64,000 bases of DNA, taken from positions 372,001 to 436,000 of the forward strand of contig NZ_BMHM01000004.1 of assembly GCF_014640815.1 (NCBI RefSeq), given 5' to 3'. Origin of the DNA: Vreelandella lutescens. GTDB taxonomy: Bacteria > Pseudomonadota > Gammaproteobacteria > Pseudomonadales > Halomonadaceae. A program made the translations under genes and the position numbers. Below the pieces are notes generated by a model that worked only from the letters and a program-made list of their open reading frames with translations, did no database searches and was not told the DNA's origin. This document shows, one piece after another, positions 1 to 9,531 of the stretch. The first letter of the stretch is position 1, and each line of letters begins with the position of its first letter.

Positions 1-495
1 CCACAGCGTCACGCCCATTTTTTCCGCTAACTGGCGGTGTGGCTCTGGGTTGGCGGTGGCCATCACCATCAGCGGTAGGCGGGCATCGAATGCCTTCACG
101 GCGCGCATGGCACCTTCCAGCAATTCCAGATTGGCGGCCATGTCGTTGTACATCGCCCCGTGGGGTTTGACGTAGCTCAGCGCGGTGCCTTCCGCTTGGC
201 AAATGCCTGCCAGCGCGCCGATTTGGTAGAGCATCATGTCTTCCACTTCGGCAGGGGAGCAGGCCATTGAGCGGCGGCCAAAGCCCATTAAATCCGGGTA
301 ACCGGGGTGTGCGCCGATCTTCACGCCGTGCTGAACAGCCAGCTTCACTGTCTTGCGCATCACATGGGGGTCGGATGCGTGGTAGCCGCAGGCAATGTTG
401 GCACAGTCAACGTAGGGCATGACATCAGCGTCTAAACCAATCGACCAGTTGCCGAAACTTTCGCCCATATCGCAGTTAAGCAGCGGAATCGCCAT
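1..495 (-). CDS. pxpA: LamB/YcsF family protein, 5-oxoprolinase subunit A (partial)
   Basis: The minus strand from the ATG at 495 encodes 165 residues that run off the left edge, so the C-terminal part is missing. The start reads [17 protein letters not shown], the hallmark of LamB/YcsF proteins. Further in, an ACGYHASDP stretch and an IGAHPGYPD motif fit the family's metal and substrate pocket. In the family, PxpA works with PxpB and PxpC in ATP-dependent opening of 5-oxoproline to glutamate; the partner genes would lie outside the window. AGGAGA stands four bases before the ATG. It is divergent from the LysR-TRAP operon. Family assignment is firm; the reaction rests on family knowledge. Confidence 0.88.
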   Translation of the reverse strand, partial: MAIPLLNCDMGESFGNWSIGLDADVMPYVDCANIACGYHASDPHVMRKTVKLAVQHGVKIGAHPGYPDLMGFGRRSMACSPAEVEDMMLYQIGALAGICQAEGTALSYVKPHGAMYNDMAANLELLEGAMRAVKAFDARLPLMVMATANPEPHRQLAEKMGVTLW

Positions 496-1024
496 AACGT
501 CTCCTGCAGGGTTGCGTGTTGTTAGTGATTGATATCGCAATTAATTAGCTAAATGAGTAAGGCCGTTTGCTCATCATTATTACTCATTAGTCAGCATGTT
601 TATGGTTGTGTTAGCGCAAAAATAATATATGGAGCCCGTGTCGCAAGTGCCAATCGTTTTTAGCGATATTAAGTATCGGTGGTTCCTATCATGCTGTTAT
701 TTAGTGGAAAAATAGTTGACGCTAGGGCGTGATACGATTATCAACTAAATAAAGCGACTCAAAAAAGATTACAAAAGAGACGCCCTTATCCGCCTGCTGT
801 TGTGCGCTTCGCGCTACCTATAAAAATGGTCAGGAAAGGGTGATTTCCGAGGAGTGCCACATGCGGTTGCCAGCCCCGCGACAGCATGCCCGTGCCCAGC
901 ACGGCATGTTGCACATACATTTGCATATCGACGTCTCGCGATGGAAACCCCTCATCGTCGGCGTAGTGAAAGCGCGTCACACGGCGCTTTCTATAAATGC
1001 TCAATTACAGGCTGGTTAAGTACG
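496..1024. other. 529-bp intergenic region between pxpA and lysR
   Basis: No convincing gene is seen here. The left part (about 500-780) is AT-rich and should hold the divergent promoters. One possible sigma70 promoter for the plus strand is TTGACG at 716-721, then 17 bases, then TATCAA at 739-744; it is weak. The right part (about 780-1024) is GC-richer. The lysR frame stays open back to 854, but those 57 codons do not resemble a LysR N-terminus. A 72-codon open frame on the minus strand (786-1004) looks like chance. Confidence 0.5.
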
Positions 1025-2014
1025 ATGCTGGATTTTAAGGAACTCGACGCCTTTGTTTGGGCGGTGAAACTTGGCTCTTTTCGTAAGGCGGCGGTGCGCT
1101 TACACATTACGCAACCGTCGGTATCCGAGCGTATCTCGCGTTTAGAGAGCACGGTGGGCGAGTTACTGCTTGAGCGCTCGGCGCGGCCTATTCAGCCCAC
1201 CATGCGTGGTAGGGAGTTTTTCCTACACGCTGAACGCATGCTGGCTCAGCGCGATGAAGCCCTCAAACTTTTCGATAGTGAAGAAGACTTTTCCGCCCCG
1301 CTGCGGTTGGGCACCATTGAAACCATCGCCCACAGCTGGTTCCCCCGGTTTATGCAGCGTCTCACCGAGCGCTATCCGCGGCTGATTATTGAACTTACCG
1401 TCGATTACTCCCCAGCGCTGAACGAACGCTTAACCAGCAATGAGCTGGATATCTTGCTAGCCATGAACGGCTATCTCCCGCCGGAACAGATCGACCAAGA
1501 GACGCTAAGTCCTTACGAGATGGGCATGTTCGTTTCGCCACGCCATGCTCAAATGCTGAGCGAACGCCCCCATGCTTGGTGTACCACGCTGCCGTTTATT
1601 TCGTTTGGCAAGCTGGCGCGCCCTTATGAAGAGCTGGTGAGCTATTTAGCGGCACAGGGTGTTCATCAGCCGCGCATTCACAGCGTAAGCACCCTGATGA
1701 CCATTGTGCGTTTGACCACGGAAGGCCTGGGGATTGGCGCGCTGCCGGTGGCCACCGTGCTGGATGAGTGGCGGCGGGGTGAGCTGTATCGTTTGGCGCT
1801 CCCCGCGCCGCTCCCGGCTATGCACTATGATGTTATTTGGCGCAGCGCGAATCATCCACGCTTCTGCCGCGGCGTTGGCCGTTTGGCGCAGGAGTGCGCG
1901 CTAGAGTATGCCGCGGAAAAGCATACCGATATTACAAACACGTGTTTTACCGGACGCTGGGTCACCCCTAGCGCCGCTTCCTCCACCCCCCGTGCAACAC
2001 CTCCATCAATATGA
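1025..2014 (+). CDS. LysR-family transcriptional regulator
   Basis: A 329-residue protein when started at the ATG at 1025 (MLDFKELDAFVWAV), where LysR homology begins. The winged helix-turn-helix covers about residues 5-65, with the typical LGSFRKAAVRLHITQPSVSERI stretch here starting at LGSFRKAA; the LysR substrate-binding domain fills about 90-290. The last 30 or so residues are low in similarity to the family and rich in T, S and P. Its stop lies 17 bases before the start of the TRAP binding-protein gene, so it is probably cotranscribed with and controls that importer, though it could also act on divergent pxpA. The inducer is not evident. Confidence 0.9.
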   Translation: MLDFKELDAFVWAVKLGSFRKAAVRLHITQPSVSERISRLESTVGELLLERSARPIQPTMRGREFFLHAERMLAQRDEALKLFDSEEDFSAPLRLGTIETIAHSWFPRFMQRLTERYPRLIIELTVDYSPALNERLTSNELDILLAMNGYLPPEQIDQETLSPYEMGMFVSPRHAQMLSERPHAWCTTLPFISFGKLARPYEELVSYLAAQGVHQPRIHSVSTLMTIVRLTTEGLGIGALPVATVLDEWRRGELYRLALPAPLPAMHYDVIWRSANHPRFCRGVGRLAQECALEYAAEKHTDITNTCFTGRWVTPSAASSTPRATPPSI

Positions 2015-2031
2015 ATAAGAGGATTTTTCCT

Positions 2032-3021
2032 ATGCGTACCCGCTTCGCGACCCCCCTGCTTCTTGCCACTGCCTGCAGCCTTGCCGCCGCAGCGACTGCT
2101 CAGGCCGCTGAATGGACCATGGCGACGCCCTATGGGGATGCCAGCTTCCATACCCAAAACACCAAGCAGTTTGCAGAAGACGTGGCGGAAGCCACTGACG
2201 GCGAGCTCACCATTACCGTACACAGCGGTGGTTCGCTGGTGTCTCACGGCGAAATTAAGCCGTCTGTACGTCGCGGCACCATCGATGCCGGTGAAGTGTT
2301 CCTCTCCATTCTCTCTAACGACGACCCGATTTTTGAAGTCGATACGCTGCCCGGTGTTGCCGGTAGCTACGATGACGCTTACGCGCTGTGGGAAGCGACC
2401 AAGCCAATGATTACCGAGCTGTTCGCCTATGAAGGGTTGATTCCGCTCTACGCCGTGGCATGGCCCGCTCAGGGCATCTACACCGCCTCCCCGCTAACCG
2501 ATCCGGCTCAGTTTGAAGGCCTTCGTGTGCGTGCGCCGAACATCAACACCCAGCGCTACGTCAACAACTTAGGCGGTAGCCCCACTGAAACCGAAGAGTC
2601 GGATATTCCTACGGCGTTTAGCACCGGCCGTGTAGACGCCATGATTACCTCCAGCTCCACGGGTAATTCCATGGCCGCGTGGGATTACGTCACTGATTAC
2701 ACCGATGCCAACCTGTGGCTGCCGAAGAACATTGTGTTTATCAGCCAGCGCAGCTTTGACCGCCTAGATGAAACGACGCAAGAAGCGCTGATGGAAGCGG
2801 CGGCTCGTGCTGAAGAGCGTGGCTGGCAGATGAGCCGTGACAACAACGATGCAAGCCTTGCGGCCCTGCAGGAGAACGGCATCAACGTATCTGAGCCCAA
2901 TGCAGAAGTGTCCGCCGCGCTCCAAGCCGCAGGCGATGTGTTGTTTGCCGATTGGCAGTCCCGTGCCGATGACGAAGCCAAAACGGCGCTTGAAACCTAC
3001 CGCGAGCAGCGTAGCAACTAA
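2032..3021 (+). CDS. dctP: TRAP transporter solute-binding protein (DctP family)
   Basis: A 329-residue periplasmic binding protein. The start at 2032 is chosen over an upstream ATG at 2011 because AAGAGGA (2016-2022) sits at proper spacing and the product then begins with a clean signal peptide ending near AQAAEW. The mature part has the DctP fold hallmarks: GGSLVSHGEIKPSVRRG near the front and LRVRAPNINTQRYVNNLG in the middle, where the family's carboxylate-binding arginine lies. It would capture an organic acid for the DctQM permease encoded next. The ligand cannot be read from sequence. A perfect hairpin follows the stop and may favour binding-protein expression. Confidence 0.92.
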   Translation: MRTRFATPLLLATACSLAAAATAQAAEWTMATPYGDASFHTQNTKQFAEDVAEATDGELTITVHSGGSLVSHGEIKPSVRRGTIDAGEVFLSILSNDDPIFEVDTLPGVAGSYDDAYALWEATKPMITELFAYEGLIPLYAVAWPAQGIYTASPLTDPAQFEGLRVRAPNINTQRYVNNLGGSPTETEESDIPTAFSTGRVDAMITSSSTGNSMAAWDYVTDYTDANLWLPKNIVFISQRSFDRLDETTQEALMEAAARAEERGWQMSRDNNDASLAALQENGINVSEPNAEVSAALQAAGDVLFADWQSRADDEAKTALETYREQRSN

Positions 3022-3038
3022 GCCTGAAGTACCCCTTT

Positions 3039-3060
3039 GGGGCAGCCCGCGTGCTGCCCC
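3039..3060 (+). promoter_or_regulatory. Intercistronic hairpin after dctP
   Basis: Perfect 8-bp stem (GGGGCAGC 3039-3046, GCTGCCCC 3053-3060) with a six-base loop, followed by TTTC rather than a long T-run. It lies between the binding protein and DctQ, so it is more likely an mRNA-stabilising or partial termination element than a full terminator. Confidence 0.65.
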
Positions 3061-3090
3061 TTTCTCCACGCGCTCTGTGAGACTGCGAAC

Positions 3091-3654
3091 ATGACGTTTA
3101 AATTCGACAAACTCTACCGCCTGGGTGCCTGGGGCGCAGCAGCGTGCATGGTGGCGATCTGTGCGCTGATCGCGCTTCAGGTGACGTTCCGTTTAGTGGA
3201 TGCACTGCTGGTGCTGGTGGGCCTCAGCCGACTGGGTATTAGTATTACTGGCGTATCCGAAATGGCGTCTTATTTATTAGTGGGTGCCACCTTTCTGGGG
3301 CTGGCGTACACCTTTGTGCATCATGCCCATATCCGAGTGACATTACTGATATCACGCCTGCCCTCTGCGGTGCGCGTGTGGTTTGAAGTGTCTGGACTGA
3401 TTATTGCGCTGGTCATCAGCGTACTACTGACCTATGGCCTGATCGGTTTGGCGAGGGAAAGCCTGCAATACAACGATGTTTCGTCGGGCTTTTTATCGAT
3501 TCCTTTATGGATTCCCCAGGTGGTATTGGCCGTTGGGGTAGGGCTTCTGGCCCTGGCGCTGTTAGAAGCGCTGTGGATGGCCGGACGCATCGCCATACGC
3601 GACCCGTCAAGCTTCCGCGAAGCCACTTCCATCGACGATAACGAAGCGCATTAA
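3091..3654 (+). CDS. dctQ: TRAP transporter small permease (DctQ family)
   Basis: A 187-residue integral membrane protein with about four hydrophobic helices (roughly residues 15-37, 53-73, 95-117, 140-162), the DctQ pattern. The start at 3091 (MTFKFDKLYRLGAW) places a short cytoplasmic N-terminus before helix 1; an in-frame start further upstream (3037) would add residues overlapping the intercistronic hairpin and is rejected. It acts as the small membrane subunit pairing DctM with the binding protein. It lies between dctP and dctM in one operon. Confidence 0.9.
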   Translation: MTFKFDKLYRLGAWGAAACMVAICALIALQVTFRLVDALLVLVGLSRLGISITGVSEMASYLLVGATFLGLAYTFVHHAHIRVTLLISRLPSAVRVWFEVSGLIIALVISVLLTYGLIGLARESLQYNDVSSGFLSIPLWIPQVVLAVGVGLLALALLEALWMAGRIAIRDPSSFREATSIDDNEAH

Positions 3655-3677
3655 GCGGCTAATCGGGAGATACCCTC

Positions 3678-4982
3678 GTGCTACTACTAAGTTTAGTCAC
3701 TATGTTTACCCTGGTGCTGCTGCTGGGCAGCGGGGTGTGGATTGCCTTTGCGCTGATAGGCACCGCCTGGATTGCACTGCAGTTTTTCAGCCCTTTCGAC
3801 CCAGGCTCAATTTTAGCCTCCGATTTTTGGGGGGCAAGCTACGGCTGGGATTTAACGGCGCTGCCGATGTTTATCTGGATGGGCGAAATTCTCTTCCGCT
3901 CGGGGCTGGCGGACAATATGTTTCGTGGGCTTTCGCCCTGGCTGAATCGCCTGCCGGGCCGCCTGCTGCATACCAATATTATTGGTAGCGGCATGTTCGC
4001 GGCGGTGTGTGGTTCATCAGCTGCCACCTGCGCTACGGTGGGCAAAATGACCCTGCCGGAACTGGAACGCCGTGGCTACGACAGCAATATGGCGATTGGC
4101 ACGCTGGCCAGTGCGTCCACGCTGGGCCTGCTGATTCCACCCTCTATCGTGCTGATCGTTTACGGCGTGGTCACTGAGCAGTCTATCTCGCGGCTCTTTA
4201 TGGCGGGCATTGGCCCAGGCCTGATGATCTTAGCGATGTTTATGACCTATTTAGTGCTGTGGGCGCTGCTCAAAGGCAACCGCGAAGGCCTGACGGGTGC
4301 TGATGAATCCGATATGAGCTTTGCTGAAAAGCTGCGTAATACCTGGGCGCTGTTGCCTATTTTGCTGCTGATCGGCGGCATTATCATATCCATTTACGGC
4401 GGGCTGGCTTCGCCGACGGAAGCGGCGGCGGTGGGCGTGGTGTTGTCGATGATCATTGCCTATTTTAACGGCCATTTTAATCGCGCTATTTTTACCGACT
4501 CGCTGTTTGCGGCGGTACGCACGGCCTGCATGATCGCCTTTATTATTGCCGGTGCGTCGTTTTTAACCTCGGCCATGGGCTTTACTCAAGTGCCCATGAA
4601 GCTCGCCCAGGCGATTGGTGAAATGGGGCTGTCGCCCACCATGCTGTTGATTGCACTGACGCTGCTGCTGCTGATTATGGGCTGCTTTCTGGACGGTATT
4701 TCGCTGATTCTGCTAGTGACGGCCATTATTATGCCGGTGGTGAGTGCGGCAGGTTTTGATTTGATTTGGTTTGGCATCTATCTGGTGATTGTGGTGGAAA
4801 TGTCGCAAATCACGCCGCCGGTTGGGTTTAACCTGTTTGTGATTCAGGGGTTAACCGGCAAGGATATTCTGACCATTACCAAAGCCACGCTGCCCTTCTT
4901 TCTGCTGATGATGCTGGCCATTGCGCTTATGCATATCTTCCCCAGCATTGCGCTCTATCTGCCCTACGCGATGACGAGCTAA
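3678..4982 (+). CDS. dctM: TRAP transporter large permease (DctM family)
   Basis: A 434-residue membrane protein of the expected length (family about 425-440) with around 12 hydrophobic segments. It starts at a GTG (3678) preceded by GGGAGA. DctM signatures are visible: CGSSAATCATVGKMTLPE in the N-half and STLGLLIPPSIVLIVYG, both part of the sodium and substrate path in the family, plus ASPTEAAAVGV in the second repeat. It is the ion-coupled translocation subunit. Downstream only a short GC hairpin (5000-5016) without T-run is seen before the convergent HDOD gene. Confidence 0.93.
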   Translation: MLLLSLVTMFTLVLLLGSGVWIAFALIGTAWIALQFFSPFDPGSILASDFWGASYGWDLTALPMFIWMGEILFRSGLADNMFRGLSPWLNRLPGRLLHTNIIGSGMFAAVCGSSAATCATVGKMTLPELERRGYDSNMAIGTLASASTLGLLIPPSIVLIVYGVVTEQSISRLFMAGIGPGLMILAMFMTYLVLWALLKGNREGLTGADESDMSFAEKLRNTWALLPILLLIGGIIISIYGGLASPTEAAAVGVVLSMIIAYFNGHFNRAIFTDSLFAAVRTACMIAFIIAGASFLTSAMGFTQVPMKLAQAIGEMGLSPTMLLIALTLLLLIMGCFLDGISLILLVTAIIMPVVSAAGFDLIWFGIYLVIVVEMSQITPPVGFNLFVIQGLTGKDILTITKATLPFFLLMMLAIALMHIFPSIALYLPYAMTS

Positions 4983-5018
4983 GCCTTCCTTCCACCGCAC
5001 CGCCGACAAGCGGCGGGG

Positions 5019-6548
5019 TTAGTGGCCATAAACCGATACGCCGCCCCGGCCAGAGCGCTTGATGAAGTACATGCTCTGGTCGGCGGCGTCGATAAGCTCC
5101 CGTTCATCTCCAAACCCGCCGTCGGTGAGGCAGGCCACGCCAATCGACACGGACACGTAGAGCGGCTCTTGGTCTACTCGGGCCATGGGCCGCTCCTGCA
5201 GTCGCCGGGTAATGCGTTCAGCAAAGCGCCGGGCGCCCTCGGCATCTTCATCGGGAAGAATCACCAGAAACTCTTCTCCACCATAGCGGCCTGCAAGATC
5301 GCCCACGCGAATTAACGAGGCGAGCATCCTGCCGAAGTGAGCTAGCACCTGGTCGCCCGCCTGATGACCATATCGGTCGTTTAGCACCTTAAAGTGATCC
5401 AAGTCGATAAACACGACGGACATCGTACGCTTGGTCGTTAGGCAGAGATGGAAACGTTCCCGCAGCTGCTGTTCCAGCCAGGCGCGATTGGCCAGTTGAG
5501 TCAAAGAGTCAATACGGCTGCGCTGCTCTAGCTCGGCGTAGTCGTGGAGTAGCGTTTCCCGTGCTTGTTGCTGGGCATCTAAGCGCGCGCTCAGCGATAG
5601 CGTGTGTTCAAACAGTAGCTGTTGAGCCTCTTGTAACAGCGCCACACTATTGACGACTGCTGGCGTGCTGAGATTGAGCGTGTCCATCAGCGGGGGCAGG
5701 GTGTGCTCTAAATGAGCCAGTAGGCCGGAGATTGCCCACTCGTTAGAAGGCGTTAATGCATTCAGTTGGCGGATCACACCCGCTAAAGCTTGTGCGGGAT
5801 TTGCCGATAACCAAGCATCGGCGATTGAACCAGAAACGTTGAGGCAAAGCGCCGCGTTGTCTGCTGTCTCAAAGCCATCGTGACTATGCAACACGGCCTG
5901 AACCAACTCATCGTGGGCACCCCATTTCGCGAGCAACCAAGCGCTCACAAGCGCATGGTCGCAACCAAAATAGCGCTTCTCCACCTGCATAATGTGCGGA
6001 TGAGACGTGTACTCAGTGCCATAAAGTAATTCAGCATCGGCTGGATAGGCGGTTTGCAGCGCCAGAATGCCGATATCTTGCAGCAGTGCGGTGGTAAACA
6101 CGCTGCCTGATTGATGGGGACAGAGCTGCTGGGCCAAGTAGCTTGCGGCAACGGCGGCGGTTAGCGCACGCTGCCAAAACTGCAGCCGAGCGCGAGCCGT
6201 ATGATCCTTTTCAAATAGGCAGAAGCTCAACACGGTGGCGAGGGTGACATCCAGCCCCATGCGCTGCGTGGCATCAAAACAGGTGTGCGGAGGCTGGGCA
6301 GCGCGGAGGTAATGCACGCTATTGGCCACGCTCATGACGCGCGCTGTTAACGCAGGATCATGCTCAATGGCATTGGCATAGTCGCTTAAGGTCGCGTCAG
6401 CGCCGCGAGAAATCTTCAGCACGTTGAGTGCGACGGCCGGAAGGGTTGGTAACCGCTTACACTGCAGCAAAGCGCTGCTGATAAAGCCGGGAAGCTGGTC
6501 AGCCAGCGAGGTGTAGAGCGTTTCGCTGACGGCGGTAGGCCCCGTCAT
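5019..6548 (-). CDS. HDOD-GGDEF diguanylate cyclase
   Basis: A 509-residue protein: an HDOD domain at about residues 15-280 (CKRLPTLPAVALNVL, HDPALTARVMSVANS), a coiled linker to about 335, then a GGDEF domain at 340-505. The active-site motif is GGEEF (RYGGEEFLVILP), with an RVGD product-inhibition I-site five residues before it, so c-di-GMP synthesis with feedback is expected. HDOD domains are usually non-catalytic signalling modules. GAGGAGA precedes the ATG at 6548. It is divergent from the GGDEF-EAL gene at 6753. No membrane segment is seen, so it should be cytoplasmic. The input signal is unknown. Confidence 0.93.
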   Translation of the reverse strand: MTGPTAVSETLYTSLADQLPGFISSALLQCKRLPTLPAVALNVLKISRGADATLSDYANAIEHDPALTARVMSVANSVHYLRAAQPPHTCFDATQRMGLDVTLATVLSFCLFEKDHTARARLQFWQRALTAAVAASYLAQQLCPHQSGSVFTTALLQDIGILALQTAYPADAELLYGTEYTSHPHIMQVEKRYFGCDHALVSAWLLAKWGAHDELVQAVLHSHDGFETADNAALCLNVSGSIADAWLSANPAQALAGVIRQLNALTPSNEWAISGLLAHLEHTLPPLMDTLNLSTPAVVNSVALLQEAQQLLFEHTLSLSARLDAQQQARETLLHDYAELEQRSRIDSLTQLANRAWLEQQLRERFHLCLTTKRTMSVVFIDLDHFKVLNDRYGHQAGDQVLAHFGRMLASLIRVGDLAGRYGGEEFLVILPDEDAEGARRFAERITRRLQERPMARVDQEPLYVSVSIGVACLTDGGFGDERELIDAADQSMYFIKRSGRGGVSVYGH

Positions 6549-6752
6549 AGTGTCTCCTCAAATGCCGTGCAGCGAAGCGGGCAGTAAAAAATAATAACGA
6601 TAGAGGTTTCTATCATATTGTCAGACCCGCCGATACGGTTCGTCACCCCAGGCTTCTTCCATAAGGTAGCTGTTTATGGTGCAAACGTCGCTGTGCTTTG
6701 TTAAAACAGAACAACGCTAGGCTGCTCCAAAACGAAATAAGCGAGTGCAACG

Positions 6753-9452
6753 ATGCACACAAGGAAAGAAGCAGCAGAGATTTTTCGCCAGCTAGCGGAA
6801 GGGGTTGGACGCAGTGGTCAGCCCAGCTTCTTTGCCACCCTGGTGGAACAGCTTGCTCATCTACTTGCCGTCGACCATGCGCTGGTCGCGGTGGTCACAG
6901 ATGCCAATATAGCCGAAACCTTGGCCGTTTGGTCAAGAGGCGGCCTACAGGCCAATATTGCTTACCCCTTAACGGGAACGCCTTGCGAAACCGTGGTGGG
7001 TTTTGAGCCATGCTTGTATGCCTGCGATGTGCAGTCCCGCTTCCCGGAAGATGATCTTCTTAGTGAGTTGGGCGCTGATAGCTATATGGGCCTGCCGCTA
7101 TTTTCTCCTGATGGCTCTGCTATTGGCTTACTGGCCGTGCTTAGTAATCAACCCATGGCGTTTGATGGGTTAGAGAATGAAATTCTACGTATTGCCGCCG
7201 CCCAAGCGGGGGCTGAGCTAGGCAGACGCCAAGCGGAAAGTGCTTTGCGTAAAAGCGAAGCCGCTGCCAAAGAGAGCGAACGTCGGCTCAATACCCTGCT
7301 GAATCACCTGCCGGGGATGGCCTACCGCTGCCTGAATGATAACGACTGGACCATGCAGCTAGTGAGTAAAGGCGCTGAAGCGCTGACCGGCTATCGGCCT
7401 GATGAGCTGGAGAATAGTCGCATCACCAGTTTTGCGAATTTAGTCCACAAAGAAGACCAAGACCGGCTGGTTAAAGCCGTGCAGTCCGCCATTCATCAGC
7501 GACGCCCTTACCGCATGACGTTCCGCATTCGCCATCGTGACGGCAGCGAGCGCTGGATGTGGGAGCAAGGGCAGGCCATTTTTTCCGATGAAGGTGACGT
7601 GCTCTGCCTGGAAGGTTTTATTACCGATGTGACCGACCAGCAGGAGGCGCAGCGGGTGCAGCAGGCGGTGGTGCAAGTCGCCTCAACCGTGACCTCGCGG
7701 GTAGGGGATGACTACTTTCAGCAGCTTATTTCTACGCTCACTACGCTGTTAGAAGCCGATGCGGGCTTTATTGCCCTCTTAGACCAACCTGTACTGTCTC
7801 AACAGAGCGAGCACACGCACCCCAATAGCCTATTACCTGCGACCACTGGCCATACCGTGAGCTTAGTGGTCGATGGCCAAAGCCGTAAAAATCACACCTT
7901 TCTGTTGCGCGATACGCCCGTCGAGCGGGTGGTATTAGAACAAGAGAGCGTTGTGCATCACGGCCAGCGGTTTACGCTGCCGGGGGCGACACTGAGTGCG
8001 CAGGCATGGATTGGTCGACGCTTAGATAACGCGAAAGGCGAAGCCATTGGTGTGATGATGGTGTTTTATCAAGCGCCGCTCACGACGAATGCCTTTGCGA
8101 CATCGGTGCTACAAATTCTCTCCACCGGTGCCGCAGCCGAGCTAGAGCGACGCCGCGATCACCGCCATATGCACCAATTGGCCTATACCGACAGCACCAC
8201 CGGCTTGCCGAACCGGGTGCAGTTTATGGAGCACCTGCTTGAGATGGGTCAGCAGGCGCAAGCGCAGCAGTCGCCACTGGCACTGCTGTTGCTCGATTTG
8301 CGGCGCTTTAAAGAAATTAACGACCTGCACGGCCATCAAATTGGCGACCAGCTGTTGGCCACGGTGGCGGGGAGGTTACGCCATTTAGATTTGCCGAGCG
8401 TGCACTGCGCGCGTCTTTCTGGCGATGAGTTCGCGCTCCTGTTTCCACAGATTGAGCGGGCCAGCCTCGATGAAGTGGTGAAGCAGCTATGTGCGTTGGT
8501 GAAGCGGCCTATTCGCTTGGATCACCGCGTGTTTAACCTGGATGTTAGCATTGGTTTTGCGCGCTATCCGAGCGATGTCCCCAAGGTCAGCGAGCTGTTC
8601 AATGCGGCCAGCATCGCGCTGCATCACGCCAAAAAGCGTGACACCAACATCTCCCCTTACACTCAGGCCATGCGCCATACGTTGGAGCGCCGCCAATGGA
8701 TGACCGAGCGGCTGCATGTGGCGATTTTAGAAGGGCGGCTTGAGCTCTATTTTCAGCCTCAGGTAGATTTACATACCCAAACGCTGACCGGCGCAGAAGC
8801 GCTATGCCGCTGGCACGACCCCGAGTGGGGGTGGGTTAGCCCCGGTGAGTTTATTCCCCTGGCGGAGGAGCGCGGTCTGATTCGTTTACTCGGCGACTGG
8901 GTGTTAAAAGAGGCCGCCCGCCAGCTCAGCGTATGGCAGTCGGTCGGCACGCCGCTGCCCGGTCGCCTATCGATTAATATTTCCGCTCAGCAGTTCGCCG
9001 ACCCTCGGTTAACCACGCACATTGCTACGCTGACCGCCAATGTGTCGCCTAGCACGATTGCGCTGGAGCTAACCGAGAGCGACTTTATGCGTGACCCAGA
9101 CCAAGCCATCATCATCACCCAAGCCATGCGCCAAGCAGGTTATGCGCTGTTTATTGATGATTTTGGCACCGGTTACTCCTCGCTCTCTTATCTGCGCCGT
9201 TTTGCTGCCGATGCACTGAAAATCGATATCTCCTTTGTGCGCGATATGCTCGACAACCATCACGACCGAGCGATTGTGCAAACGATTATCGCCATGGCGA
9301 ACACACTAGAAATGAAAACCCTCGCCGAAGGGGTTGAAAGTGCCGAGCAAGCGGCGCTGCTGGCCGAGATGGGCTGCAATCAGGCCCAGGGCTACTGGTT
9401 TGGAAAACCGCTGCCCGCCGATGAGTTTGCCCGCACTTGGCTGAACGGCTAG
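6753..9452 (+). CDS. GAF-PAS-GAF-GGDEF-EAL c-di-GMP phosphodiesterase/cyclase
   Basis: An 899-residue soluble multidomain protein. An N-terminal GAF covers about residues 15-165. A PAS/PAC follows at about 175-300 (HRDGSERWMWEQG, then FITDVTDQQ). A second GAF-like region spans about 305-460, a GGDEF about 470-630 and an EAL about 645-895. The GGDEF motif is SGDEF with no clear upstream RxxD, so cyclase activity is doubtful. The EAL domain keeps EALCRW, NISAQQF, ELTESDF, DDFGTGYSSL and AEGVES, so phosphodiesterase activity is likely. It is divergent from an HDOD-GGDEF cyclase. The ribosome-binding site is weak (GCGAGTG). Confidence 0.93.
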   Translation: MHTRKEAAEIFRQLAEGVGRSGQPSFFATLVEQLAHLLAVDHALVAVVTDANIAETLAVWSRGGLQANIAYPLTGTPCETVVGFEPCLYACDVQSRFPEDDLLSELGADSYMGLPLFSPDGSAIGLLAVLSNQPMAFDGLENEILRIAAAQAGAELGRRQAESALRKSEAAAKESERRLNTLLNHLPGMAYRCLNDNDWTMQLVSKGAEALTGYRPDELENSRITSFANLVHKEDQDRLVKAVQSAIHQRRPYRMTFRIRHRDGSERWMWEQGQAIFSDEGDVLCLEGFITDVTDQQEAQRVQQAVVQVASTVTSRVGDDYFQQLISTLTTLLEADAGFIALLDQPVLSQQSEHTHPNSLLPATTGHTVSLVVDGQSRKNHTFLLRDTPVERVVLEQESVVHHGQRFTLPGATLSAQAWIGRRLDNAKGEAIGVMMVFYQAPLTTNAFATSVLQILSTGAAAELERRRDHRHMHQLAYTDSTTGLPNRVQFMEHLLEMGQQAQAQQSPLALLLLDLRRFKEINDLHGHQIGDQLLATVAGRLRHLDLPSVHCARLSGDEFALLFPQIERASLDEVVKQLCALVKRPIRLDHRVFNLDVSIGFARYPSDVPKVSELFNAASIALHHAKKRDTNISPYTQAMRHTLERRQWMTERLHVAILEGRLELYFQPQVDLHTQTLTGAEALCRWHDPEWGWVSPGEFIPLAEERGLIRLLGDWVLKEAARQLSVWQSVGTPLPGRLSINISAQQFADPRLTTHIATLTANVSPSTIALELTESDFMRDPDQAIIITQAMRQAGYALFIDDFGTGYSSLSYLRRFAADALKIDISFVRDMLDNHHDRAIVQTIIAMANTLEMKTLAEGVESAEQAALLAEMGCNQAQGYWFGKPLPADEFARTWLNG

Positions 9453-9531
9453 CGCGGCGCTTCGTCATCGTCTTGTCATCATCGTTGGCATACTCTACGC
9501 GCGCCAAACCGCGACGATAGGAGTTTCCCCC

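Noticed and set aside
786..1004. 72-codon minus-strand frame upstream of lysR
   Set aside because: No ribosome-binding site or recognisable motif; kept as intergenic.
1852..2247. 131-codon minus-strand frame over the lysR-dctP junction
   Set aside because: Overlaps two well-supported genes and their ribosome-binding site; composition looks like a reverse shadow.
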